Of a stretch of DNA of 64,000 nucleotides, positions 48,523-56,652 are shown in pieces (position 1 is the first letter of the stretch; every line of letters begins with the position of its first letter). The DNA is taken from the NCBI GenBank assembly GCA_964492775.1, contig CAZBLH010000002.1:1-64000 (forward strand). The letters run 5' to 3'. The notes under the pieces were generated by a model. It made no database searches and had not been told where the DNA came from. It saw only the letters and a list, made by a program, of their open reading frames with translations. Position numbers and translations under genes: made by a program. Source of the stretch: WRDS01 sp964492775. Lineage in GTDB: Bacteria; Actinomycetota; Coriobacteriia; Anaerosomatales; PHET01.

Positions 48523-49685
48523 ACGTTGTCATCCTCGTCCTGAACGATATGGCTTCGGATGCGCGCACGTGGCGTGAAGCTGCTGCGCTGGCGGAGGCAG
48601 GGCACAGTGTCACCGTCGTAGCCCTAGCGGGAGAGGGCCTTCTCATGAGGGAGGACGCTGATGGCTTCACCATCACGCGGTCGCTATCGTCGACTACGGC
48701 GACGGCCCGTCAGCCTCTACGGAAGCTCCGCCAGTCTCGCGAGCGCGAGGAGAGTGCAGTTCAGGCTGCGTTAGCCGCACGACCCGACATCGTCCACGCG
48801 CACGACACCGACACGCTGTCCGCCGGCGCGCGCATCAAGCGCCTGACCGGTGCCACACTCGTGTACGGCGCCGACGAGCTCTATCCGGAGATGCTCATTG
48901 CAAACAGGGCGAACGTTCCGGCGCCGATTCTTGCGTATTGGCGCTCGGTAGAGCGTCGACTTGTGCCGCAGGCGGACGCAGTCGTGACGGTCGGAGACGC
49001 GGTCGCTGAGGAGCTCCGCCGTCGGTTCGGCATCGAACCCGTGGTCGTGCGGAGTGTGCCGCAGCTGCGGCCGCTCGGCGATCGCTCTCGGCTGCGGCAG
49101 AGGCTGGGAGTAAGCGAAGGCGCTGTCGTGCTGCTGTATCAGGGACTGGTCAATCACGGCCGGGGACTCTCGCAGATGATCGAGGCGGTGTCGCACGTCC
49201 CTGAGGTGCACTTCGCTGTGCAGGGCATGGGGCCGACCGTCGACGCGTTTCTGGATAGGGTAGCGGCATCGCCCGCGCGCGGCCGCATTCACTATCTCGG
49301 CAAGGCGCCGCAGGAAGAGCTGCACGACTGGGCGTCCGGCGCAGACATCGGCGACCTTGTGATCGAGAACACGTCACTCAACAACTATCTCGCCGCGCCA
49401 AACAAGCTGTTCGGCTACATGATGGCCGGAGTCCCGACGCTGGCGAGCGACTTCCCAGAGATGGCATCGATTCTCGGAGAGGGTCCTGCGGGCATCACCG
49501 TGGATCCGGCATCAACCGGAAGCATCGTTGAGGGCCTGCGTAGCCTCGCGGTAGACCGCGACCTGCGTGAGCGCATGGGCGCGAACGCTCGGCGGTTGGC
49601 GGAGACGCGCTACAACTGGGACATCGAGAAGCAGAAGCTGCTCGAGCTCTACGCGCGCCTCTCGGCGGCCCGCTCTACCTCGTAG
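48519..49685 (+). CDS. GT4-family glycosyltransferase (fourth of four)
   Basis: 388 residues. NVVILVLNDMASDARTWREAAALAEAGHSVTVVAL opens the N-terminal domain and IVHAHDTDTLSAGARIKRL lies at the cleft. The C-terminal domain has VVLLYQGLVNHGRGLSQMIEAV and APNKLFGYMMAGVPTLASDFPEMASIL. It ends in a typical C-terminal cross-over helix (WDIEKQKLLELYARL). GTG start within the stop of the third copy. Its end overlaps the convergent oxidoreductase gene by 37 bases. Confidence 0.88.
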   Translation: MNVVILVLNDMASDARTWREAAALAEAGHSVTVVALAGEGLLMREDADGFTITRSLSSTTATARQPLRKLRQSREREESAVQAALAARPDIVHAHDTDTLSAGARIKRLTGATLVYGADELYPEMLIANRANVPAPILAYWRSVERRLVPQADAVVTVGDAVAEELRRRFGIEPVVVRSVPQLRPLGDRSRLRQRLGVSEGAVVLLYQGLVNHGRGLSQMIEAVSHVPEVHFAVQGMGPTVDAFLDRVAASPARGRIHYLGKAPQEELHDWASGADIGDLVIENTSLNNYLAAPNKLFGYMMAGVPTLASDFPEMASILGEGPAGITVDPASTGSIVEGLRSLAVDRDLRERMGANARRLAETRYNWDIEKQKLLELYARLSAARSTS

Positions 49686-50596
49686 GCGAGACGAACGGCG
49701 TTCACGCCGTCGCGGCCGGTGACAAGCGGGTCGCGGTCCTCGACGATAGCCTCGATGAAGTTGCGTAGTTCGCGTGCGAGCGGCTCTCCCGATCGATCCA
49801 GGTAGGGCACCTCAACGACGTTCGCCTGCCGATAGACGCCGTTCGCTTCGAACTCCACCGTGGTCTCGCGCTTGATCGAGATGTCCTGGCGAACGGTGTC
49901 GGCAAGTATGAAGCGCTCGCGTTCGGCGACGGCGATGCGGCGTACCTTGTCCTGAGTCGCGCGGGAGGTCTGGAGCGATGCGATGCAGCCGTTCTCGAAC
50001 TCAAGGACCGCGCTCGCGACGTCCAAGGTCTCCGAGAAGACCTTCGCCCCAACCGCCTCAACCTTGATCGGGTAGCCGCCAGCGATCCAGCACGCCAGAT
50101 CGAGGTCGTGGACCATGAGGTCGAACACCACGCTGTCGGCGATCCGCGGCGTGTAGGGCGAAAGGCGCTCGAGAGACAGCATGACCGGATCGGTCGCAAG
50201 CCCGGCGAGTACCGATACAGCCGCGTTGAATCGCTCAACGTGGCCGACGGCCAGCTTGACGCCTGCGCGCTCGGCGGCATCGACGAGGTCTTGAGCCTTC
50301 TCAGGGGTCGGAGCGAGCGGCTTCTCGATGAGCACGTGGACGCCCCGCTCGATCAGGGACAGGGCCGTCTCCACGTGGTACGCGGTGGGGGTGGCGACTA
50401 CTGCGAAGTCGACATCGCCAAGCTCCGCGCAGGAGGCGCACACGCCGGTACCGGCGGCGCGGGCGTGAGGAGTGGCGCGCTCGGTGTCGGGATCGACTAC
50501 TGCCACAAGCTCGACGTCGTCCATCGAGCCGAGTATGCGAACGTGATGGCGCCCCATGTTGCCCGCGCCGATGACGGCGGCCTTGAGTCTGCTCAC
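49649..50596 (-). CDS. Gfo/Idh/MocA-family oxidoreductase
   Basis: 315-residue NAD(P)-dependent sugar oxidoreductase. AVIGAGNMGRHHVRIL is the dinucleotide-binding motif. VATPTAYHVETALSLIERGVHVLIEKPLAPT contains the EKP motif of the family. GHVERFNAAV and the metal/sugar-site segment DLMVHDLDLACWIAGG follow. It resembles UDP-N-acetyl-glucosamine or related nucleotide-sugar dehydrogenases by context, but specificity cannot be read. The start is GTG at 50596 on the minus strand. A TATACT -10 on the minus strand (50656-50661) lies about 60 bases before it. Confidence 0.9.
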   Translation of the reverse strand: MSRLKAAVIGAGNMGRHHVRILGSMDDVELVAVVDPDTERATPHARAAGTGVCASCAELGDVDFAVVATPTAYHVETALSLIERGVHVLIEKPLAPTPEKAQDLVDAAERAGVKLAVGHVERFNAAVSVLAGLATDPVMLSLERLSPYTPRIADSVVFDLMVHDLDLACWIAGGYPIKVEAVGAKVFSETLDVASAVLEFENGCIASLQTSRATQDKVRRIAVAERERFILADTVRQDISIKRETTVEFEANGVYRQANVVEVPYLDRSGEPLARELRNFIEAIVEDRDPLVTGRDGVNAVRLAYEVERAAERRA

Positions 50597-50720
50597 GTGT
50601 GTCCCGTCCCTTTGGCTCTTCTCGGCCAGTCTCGGTTGCTTCGTGCTCCGGACAGAGTATAGACGTTGCGGAACAGGCGACGCAGCGGTGAGCGAGGGAG
50701 TGGCGCCACGCTGGGGTCGG

Positions 50721-50726
50721 TATACT
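50721..50726 (+). promoter_or_regulatory. -10-like TATACT before the GT2 gene
   Basis: TATACT preceded by GG lies in the 222-base divergent region between the oxidoreductase and the GT2 gene. No good -35 is seen at normal distance. The same hexamer occurs before panB, the 16142 regulator, the HemX-like gene and, on the minus strand at 50656-50661, the oxidoreductase. Confidence 0.35.
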
Positions 50727-50818
50727 TGCACTGTCGTGTGGACCGCTGCGGCGGGTTCGCGAGCCATGCGACGCCGGCGTGTCGGTCGCCGGCCGGCAAC
50801 TGCGAGGAGGCTCGAGGT

Positions 50819-51709
50819 GTGGGACCGGTGAGTGACGACAGGCCGCTCTTCTCGGTCGCCGTTCCGGCCTACAACGCGGCTGAGACGATTTCTCGCGCCA
50901 TCGACTCGGTGCTTTCCCAGGAATGCGATGACTGGGAGCTCGTGATCACCGACGATGGTTCCACCGACGACACTCGCGCCATTATTGACTCCTACGCGGT
51001 GAGCGACGGGCGCATCACCGTCGAGTCGCAGCCTAACCGGGGGACCGGTGCTGCCCTGAACGCTGCTGTCGTTCGTTCGCGTGGCGTCTACATCGTCCAA
51101 CTCGGCGCTGATGACATGCTCGATCCGGAGTACACCAGCGTGATGAGTGGGTTCATCCATTGCAACCCGGGGTTTGATATCTACGCATCGAACGCGTACC
51201 GAGAACTCCCGGACGGGACGCGTGAGCTGTACCACACGGATCCGCGGTTCACCCAGGTTTTCTCGCTTACGCTTGAAGACCTGCTCGAGGCCAACCAGAT
51301 CTACGGCTCGGCGGCGTTTCGGCGCGAGGTCTTCGACCACCTCGGCGGCTTCCGGCCCGAGTACCACAGCGAGGACTACGACTTCTGGCTGCGGGCGATG
51401 ATGGCGGGGGCGACTCACATCTACAACCCGCGGCCGCTCGCGGTCTACCGCGTGACCCAGGGGCAGAAGACCGAGTCCGCAGAGCTCATGCGCCGAGAAG
51501 ATATCCGCATCCTGCGCGACGCGATCGAAAGCGGCCTCCTCAACGCTGAGCAGGTCGCGCACGCCGAGCGCACGATCGCGCGTCACGAGCGCAACATCGC
51601 ATTTCGGGAAGGCGTGCGTTCGCGGCTCAGCCCCGAAGCTGCCGAGAAGTTCCTCGGCGTGGCCAAGGGTATCGTCACGAAGCTCCGACGGCGCGGGTAT
51701 TCCGAGTGA
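50819..51709 (+). CDS. GT2-family glycosyltransferase
   Basis: GT-A fold glycosyltransferase of 296 residues. FSVAVPAYNAAETISRAIDSVLSQ, the donor-site VITDDGSTDDTRAIID, and LGADDMLDPEY, whose DD supplies metal binding, are clear. The acceptor segment GGFRPEYHSEDYDFWLRAM carries the conserved ED. The frame is open upstream. GTG 50819 with GAGGAGG eight bases before is best; GTG 50828 is another option. It is co-directional and overlapping with the next GT4 gene (GTGA). The substrate is unknown. Confidence 0.9.
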   Translation: MGPVSDDRPLFSVAVPAYNAAETISRAIDSVLSQECDDWELVITDDGSTDDTRAIIDSYAVSDGRITVESQPNRGTGAALNAAVVRSRGVYIVQLGADDMLDPEYTSVMSGFIHCNPGFDIYASNAYRELPDGTRELYHTDPRFTQVFSLTLEDLLEANQIYGSAAFRREVFDHLGGFRPEYHSEDYDFWLRAMMAGATHIYNPRPLAVYRVTQGQKTESAELMRREDIRILRDAIESGLLNAEQVAHAERTIARHERNIAFREGVRSRLSPEAAEKFLGVAKGIVTKLRRRGYSE

Positions 51710-52830
51710 GCGCGCCGCGCGTTCTTTTGGTGGCTGCGGCAAACGCCACCACGGGTGGGGGAGAGAAGCACGTCGCCGACCTGCTCCGAGGGCTGATCGA
51801 GCGCGGCTTCACATGCTCGCTCGCGGCTCCTCCCGGCGGCGACCTTGGGGAAATCGCCCGCTCACTCGGAGTGATGAGCTATTCCGTCGCGCTGGCATCG
51901 GGTCTATCGGCCACGCGAGTCGCCGAGTTGCGGCGTGCCATCGCTTCGGCCGCGCCGGACATCGTTCACGCCCACGGGTCGCGAGCAGCGTTCTTCACGC
52001 GGCTCGCGGACCCGATAGCGAGTACTCGCGTCGTCTACACGGTTCACGGGATTCACGTCGATCGATCCGGCTCGCCCGTTCGGCGGGTCGCCCTGCGCGT
52101 GGCGGAGCGGTTCCTGCGGCCGCGGACCGCCCGGTTCATCACGGTTTGCAAGGCGGACCTCGAGCGTGGTGCGACCCTGGGCATCGTGGATCGCGCGAAG
52201 GCGCACGTCGTCTACAACGGCATCGAGCTTCCGCAGCAGCCTGGCGACGCCGATGCGTTCCGCTCTGAGCTCAGGCTGGGCGCCGAGCGGCCCTTGGCCG
52301 TCTGCGTGGCCCGTTTCGAGAAGGAGAAAGACCACGAAATGCTTGTCGACGCCTTCGCCCTCGTGCACGAGATGCGGCCTGACGCCGTGCTTGCCCTGAT
52401 CGGCGCAGGGGCTCTTGAAGGTCGGATACGCGAGAGGGTCATGTCGCTGCGGCTCGGCGAGGCGGTAAGGATCTTGAGACCACGCCCCTCGGTCGCTAAT
52501 GCATACGCGGCGGCGACGGCCGTCGTGCTCTCTTCGCGTTGGGAGGGTCTTCCTTACACGGTGGTCGAGGCCATGGCCTATGCGAAGCCGGTCATCGCCA
52601 CCCGCGTCGACGGTATCCCCGAGGCGGTCGAGGATGGCATCACCGGCCTGCTGGTGGAGCCGGGCGACGCGCGGATGCTCGCCGAGGCGCTCGGCGCTGT
52701 CTTCGGCGAACCTGATCGCGCTCGGCGGATGGGTGAAGCAGGCGCTTCGCGAGTGCCGGAACGCTTCACGCTTGAGCGAATGCTCGACGGAGTCGAGGCC
52801 GTCTACGGTGAGGTCATTCGAGGTCGTTGA
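51706..52830 (+). CDS. GT4-family glycosyltransferase
   Basis: 374 residues with the classical GT4 layout: ANATTGGGEKHVADLLRGLIERG near the start, DIVHAHGSRAAFFTRL, VVYTVHGIHVDRSGS, AVCVARFEKEKDHEMLVDAF and the donor-site segment SSRWEGLPYTVVEAMAYAKPVIATRVDG with the E-x7-E motif intact. This differs from the four tandem GT4 enzymes, which lack it. GTG start in the GT2 stop codon, so the two are co-translated. Confidence 0.92.
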   Translation: MSAPRVLLVAAANATTGGGEKHVADLLRGLIERGFTCSLAAPPGGDLGEIARSLGVMSYSVALASGLSATRVAELRRAIASAAPDIVHAHGSRAAFFTRLADPIASTRVVYTVHGIHVDRSGSPVRRVALRVAERFLRPRTARFITVCKADLERGATLGIVDRAKAHVVYNGIELPQQPGDADAFRSELRLGAERPLAVCVARFEKEKDHEMLVDAFALVHEMRPDAVLALIGAGALEGRIRERVMSLRLGEAVRILRPRPSVANAYAAATAVVLSSRWEGLPYTVVEAMAYAKPVIATRVDGIPEAVEDGITGLLVEPGDARMLAEALGAVFGEPDRARRMGEAGASRVPERFTLERMLDGVEAVYGEVIRGR

Positions 52831-52929
52831 GACGGTACGCGGTAGTGTCGCCGATCGGGTGTTGTGAGATTCGGATAATCCGGTCAACTCCGTAGCGGCG
52901 TCGAGCGCAAAGCACTAGGATGAGTCCTG

Positions 52930-52947
52930 TTGTGAGGGGTGTCACAA
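52930..52947 (+). promoter_or_regulatory. CRP/FNR-family-like binding site
   Basis: TTGTGA, GGGGTG, TCACAA: a perfect 6-6-6 inverted repeat matching the CRP consensus TGTGA-N6-TCACA. It lies 32 bases before the start codon of the first CW_binding_2 gene. Nearby -10 candidates are GATAAT at 52874-52879 and TAGGAT at 52916-52921, neither with a good -35. It lies downstream of both, so it would act as a repressor site if they are real. Confidence 0.5.
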
Positions 52948-52979
52948 GGTCGGGGGCCATCGATCGAGGGAGGACAAGA

Positions 52980-54683
52980 ATGAGGTTCAGGAACGGAGGA
53001 GGCCGGATCGGGCTCATGGCGCTCGTGTGCGCTCTGGTGCTCGCTCTGGCGGTGCCGAGTGTTTCTCTCGGCCTCGAGAACGCGATCTCGGGCAAGGTGA
53101 CGGAAGGAACCGATGAGGTCGAGGGTGCCTCGGTAGAGCTGCACAAGTACCTGTCGGCGACGGATTCGTACGAACGGATCTCGACGGTCACCACCGATAA
53201 GTATGGCGAGTACTCGTTCAACGTGAACGATGCTGGGACCTATGTGATCGATGTCTACCCCGACCCGCAGTCGGCTCTGGAGGACTATTCCTCGGCCAAG
53301 TTTTCGTTCGACGGGACGACTCCCGTTACCCACAACGTGGCGCTTGTATCAGTGTTCGAGCCTGACCAGTTCGAGCCGGACAATGTGCCGGCCCAGGCGA
53401 AGACCATTAGCAAGGACGGCACCCGGCAGGACCATAGCCTTCCGGCAGGCGATATCGACTGGGTGAAGTTCGAGGCGGTACAGGGCAAGACGTACGTGAT
53501 AGAGACGTTCGGGCGCCCGGGGATTGCGACGGACACAGTAATCGAGCTGCGCGACTCGGTGGCCGCAGTTGCGGATAACGACGACAAACTCTATCCAAGT
53601 GACTTGTTCTCGAAGATCACATGGACCGCGCCTACGACGGGGACCATGTATCTGGGAATTGCAGATGTAAACAGCATGCGGGGCGCATACAGCGTGAGCG
53701 TTACCGAGAGCGGCGGCACGACTCCTCCGCCTCCGCCCCCACCTCCCGTTGGGACCACGCTCGTTGCCGTCGAGGGTTCGAACCGCTACCAGACCTCTGT
53801 CGCAGCCTCTAAGCGCGCCTTCCCGGGCCAGGCTCCAGCGGTCGTCATAGCTACCGGTGAGAACTTCGCAGACGCCCTTGGCGGAGCCAGCCTGGCTGGC
53901 GCAGTTGGCGGCCCGCTCCTGCTCACTCAGAAGGGCAGCCTGCCCGCTGACGTGATCAAGGAAGTCCAGAGCCTGAGCCCGGCAAAGGCCTATGTGCTCG
54001 GCGGCACGGGTGCTGTAGGCGCGAACGTCATCGCGGATATCAAGAACAAGTGCGGTGTCTCCACGGTGATTCGCATCGAGGGGTCGAGCCGCTACGAGAC
54101 CGCGAGCAAGGCTGCGGCCGAGACCATCAAGCTCCTCGGTGGCGCCTATGAGGGCAAGGCGTTTGTTGCCACCGGCGCGAACTTCCCTGACGCCCTCGGC
54201 GCATCGCCGCTGTCTGCGGCGAAGGGTATCCCCGTGGTGCTCGCGAACCCAAAAGAAGCCGGTGTCACTCTGCCTGCAGGCGTCACGAGCGCGATCATCC
54301 TTGGTGGCGACGGAGCGGTCTCGTCCAAGATCGAGGCGTCGCTGAAGTCGAAGCTGGGCTCCACCAAGGTCAGTCGCATCGCCGGTGGCGACCGCTTCGG
54401 GACCGCGGCTGAGGTCGCGAAGTTCGGCGTCAGCCAGCTCGGGCTCACGTTCGACGGCGTAGGAATCGCTACAGGCATGAACTTCCCCGACGCGCTCGGC
54501 GCGGGCCCGGCTCTCGGCGAGATGGGCACGGTGCTCCTGCTTGCCAAGCCCGCCGGATTGCCTTCGTCAACGAGGACCGTGCTCCAGGCCAATCGTGATT
54601 CGATCTCTAAGGTGCACTTCTTCGGAGGTACTGGGGCCATCCCGACTTCCGTTCGCAATGAGGTCAAGGGGCTGCTCAAGTAG
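52980..54683 (+). CDS. Secreted cell-wall protein with three CW_binding_2 repeats (first copy)
   Basis: 567 residues. A signal peptide (about 1-31, ending AVPSVSLG) precedes a carboxypeptidase-regulatory-like beta domain (about 35-105) and a pre-peptidase C-terminal-like domain (about 120-235, FEPDQFEPDNVPAQAKTIS and DIDWVKFEAVQGKTYVIET). A run of eight or so prolines links to three CW_binding_2 repeats (ANRYQTSVAAS-like, SSRYETASKAAAE and GDRFGTAAEVAKFG, each with a GENFADALGG/GANFPDALGA/GMNFPDALGA motif). Such repeats anchor proteins to anionic wall polymers. ATG 52980 has GGGAGGA six bases upstream. It may be a structural wall protein; no enzyme domain is seen. Confidence 0.9.
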   Translation: MRFRNGGGRIGLMALVCALVLALAVPSVSLGLENAISGKVTEGTDEVEGASVELHKYLSATDSYERISTVTTDKYGEYSFNVNDAGTYVIDVYPDPQSALEDYSSAKFSFDGTTPVTHNVALVSVFEPDQFEPDNVPAQAKTISKDGTRQDHSLPAGDIDWVKFEAVQGKTYVIETFGRPGIATDTVIELRDSVAAVADNDDKLYPSDLFSKITWTAPTTGTMYLGIADVNSMRGAYSVSVTESGGTTPPPPPPPPVGTTLVAVEGSNRYQTSVAASKRAFPGQAPAVVIATGENFADALGGASLAGAVGGPLLLTQKGSLPADVIKEVQSLSPAKAYVLGGTGAVGANVIADIKNKCGVSTVIRIEGSSRYETASKAAAETIKLLGGAYEGKAFVATGANFPDALGASPLSAAKGIPVVLANPKEAGVTLPAGVTSAIILGGDGAVSSKIEASLKSKLGSTKVSRIAGGDRFGTAAEVAKFGVSQLGLTFDGVGIATGMNFPDALGAGPALGEMGTVLLLAKPAGLPSSTRTVLQANRDSISKVHFFGGTGAIPTSVRNEVKGLLK

Positions 54684-54743
54684 AAGCACGTGATCACGAC
54701 CGCTCGCCCGTGCATGGGTGATGCGGCTCTGAGGACTGTCGGC

Positions 54744-54773
54744 CACGGCGGCGGGTATCTCCCCGCCGCCGTG
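54744..54773 (+). terminator. Hairpin terminator after the first CW_binding_2 gene
   Basis: CACGGCGGCGGG (54744-54755) and CCCGCCGCCGTG (54762-54773) form a perfect 12-base stem with a 6-base loop, followed by a short T-containing stretch. It separates the two wall-protein genes. Confidence 0.7.
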
Positions 54774-54831
54774 TGCTGTTCCTCGGGATCCTCAGTTCCT
54801 GCCGTGTCCTCGGTGTGTGATTCGGGAAGGC

Positions 54832-54860
54832 TTGAGCAGGGAATGCATTGCTCCTAGCAT
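54832..54860 (+). promoter_or_regulatory. Possible promoter of the second CW_binding_2 gene
   Basis: TTGAGC (54832-54837), 17 bases, TAGCAT (54855-54860): each four of six to the sigma-70 consensus. It is located after the preceding terminator and about 65 bases before the start codon. Confidence 0.4.
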
Positions 54861-54926
54861 TAGCCATCAACCGAGTTCCGGCGAGCATCCTCGGCAGTCC
54901 GTGGCTGTGTCTGCGAATGGGGGAGC

Positions 54927-56624
54927 ATGAACAAGCTGCTCAGCGTCCATAGATTTGTCTCGATCGCGCTCGTCTGCGTGCTCTTGCTCGCGTTGTGCGC
55001 GCCGAGCTTGGCTGTGGGGGCCGTCCCGGCCAACGGGTCGCTGTTCGGATACGTCACCGATGGCGACGGGCAGCCTGTCGAAGGGGCGCAGATAGAGCTA
55101 TTCCGGGCAAGCGACGGCAAGTACGTCACAACCGGCTGGAGTCGAACTGCGGGTTACTACCAGTTCAGCTCCGATCCGGACGATCAGCCGACGCAGTACC
55201 GGATGAAGGTCTCGGTTGCCCCCTCCTACGGCCTCAGGGTCTATGAGTCTCCATCCTTCACGATTGGGGCGAACGTGCCCTCCGTGGAAATGAATGTTCA
55301 GCTGTCATGGGGAGCCGAGCTTGCCGCTGACAGCTATGAGAACGACGAGTTCAATCCGCAGCACATCACGGTAGGCGGTGCGGCGCAGCAGCGAACGCTC
55401 TATCCCGCCGCCGACGTCGACCGGGCCGTCATTGATGTTATCGCCGGGCGAACGTATCTGATCGAGACGTCGCCTCGCGAGTACTACACCGACACGGAGT
55501 TGTCCCTGTACGATTCCAGCGAAGCCGAGTACGAGATCAAGTACAACGACGACAAGGACTACCCGAACCGAGATTTGTACTCAAGGGTGAAGTGGACTGC
55601 TATTGAGAGTGGGCAGCTCTACATCGAGGTCAGGGAACGCAACGAAGAGGCAATCGGCGACTATCAGCTCCGTGTTGTCGAGTTCCGGCCGCCTGCGACT
55701 CAGCTCCAAACTTTGGCAGGCGCGGATCGATATGCCACCGCGCTGAAAGCATCACATGCGGCGTTCGAGGCGGCAGACTCAGTGGTGGTCGCGACAGGTG
55801 AGTCCTTCGCCGATGCGCTCGGCGGGGCCAGCCTTGCCGGGGTAGTCGAAGGTCCGATGTTGCTAACCAGGAAGGACCGCCTTCCGGATGGCCTTGCAGG
55901 TGAGATACAGCGGCTCGGCGCAGAGAAGGTCTACATCCTCGGCGGAACCGGTGCCGTCTCCCCGGCAGCAGAGGCTGCGCTGCGCAAGGTGCCGGGCGTG
56001 GTGCAGATCGAGCGACTGGCCGGGCGAAGCAGGTACGACACCGCGCTGGTGATCGCCCAGAAGGTCATAGCTCTCCAAGGCCAAGCCTACGGCGGGGGAG
56101 TCTTCGTTGCGACGGGGGCCAACTTCCCTGATGCGCTCGGAGCGTCGCCTCTTGCAGCAAGAACCGGCTTCCCGATCTTGCTCGCCAACCCAAACTCATC
56201 GACGATCGCCCTGCCTCCTCAGGCTGACGTGGCAATCGTCTGCGGAGGCGAGGGCGCCGTGTCGAGGTCGATCGAGCGGACGCTGGAGCAGAGACTCGGT
56301 GTAGACAACGTTATGCGCTTCGATGGGGAGGACCGCTTCGAAACGGCCGCTTATGTTGCCGAGATGGGCGTGCTCATGTTCGGCATGACGTGGGACGGCG
56401 TCGGCGTCACCACGGGGATGAACTACCCCGATGCGCTGAGTGCCGGACCGGCGCTGAGCGCGATGAACACGGTCATGCTCCTGACGAGGCCCTACCAGTT
56501 GCCGTTGGTCTCGGCGATCTGCCTGTCCTACTACCGTGACGACATCGAGCGGATCCACATCTTCGGCGGCGCCACCGCAGTGAGTTCACCGGTGGCAGTC
56601 AGCATGCGCAGCCTCCTGCACTAG
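54927..56624 (+). CDS. Secreted cell-wall protein with three CW_binding_2 repeats (second copy)
   Basis: 565-residue paralogue of the preceding gene product with the same order: signal peptide (about 1-31), a carboxypeptidase-regulatory-like domain (GSLFGYVTDGDGQPVEGAQIELF), a PPC-like domain (ENDEFNPQHITVGGAAQQRTLY and AGRTYLIETS), then three wall-binding repeats (ADRYATALKAS, RSRYDTALVIAQ, EDRFETAAYVAEMG with GESFADALGG, GANFPDALGA and GMNYPDALSA). It lacks the poly-proline linker. A GGGGGAG site precedes the ATG. Its own promoter and the terminator between them suggest separate control of the two copies. Confidence 0.9.
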   Translation: MNKLLSVHRFVSIALVCVLLLALCAPSLAVGAVPANGSLFGYVTDGDGQPVEGAQIELFRASDGKYVTTGWSRTAGYYQFSSDPDDQPTQYRMKVSVAPSYGLRVYESPSFTIGANVPSVEMNVQLSWGAELAADSYENDEFNPQHITVGGAAQQRTLYPAADVDRAVIDVIAGRTYLIETSPREYYTDTELSLYDSSEAEYEIKYNDDKDYPNRDLYSRVKWTAIESGQLYIEVRERNEEAIGDYQLRVVEFRPPATQLQTLAGADRYATALKASHAAFEAADSVVVATGESFADALGGASLAGVVEGPMLLTRKDRLPDGLAGEIQRLGAEKVYILGGTGAVSPAAEAALRKVPGVVQIERLAGRSRYDTALVIAQKVIALQGQAYGGGVFVATGANFPDALGASPLAARTGFPILLANPNSSTIALPPQADVAIVCGGEGAVSRSIERTLEQRLGVDNVMRFDGEDRFETAAYVAEMGVLMFGMTWDGVGVTTGMNYPDALSAGPALSAMNTVMLLTRPYQLPLVSAICLSYYRDDIERIHIFGGATAVSSPVAVSMRSLLH

Positions 56625-56652
56625 CGGTGGCTCGTCAGCGACGCGAGCGGGT

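Noticed and set aside
50597..51742. N-terminal extension of the minus-strand oxidoreductase frame
   Set aside because: The extra 380 codons run antisense through the GT2 gene and have no family match; the conserved N-terminus begins at the GTG at 50596.
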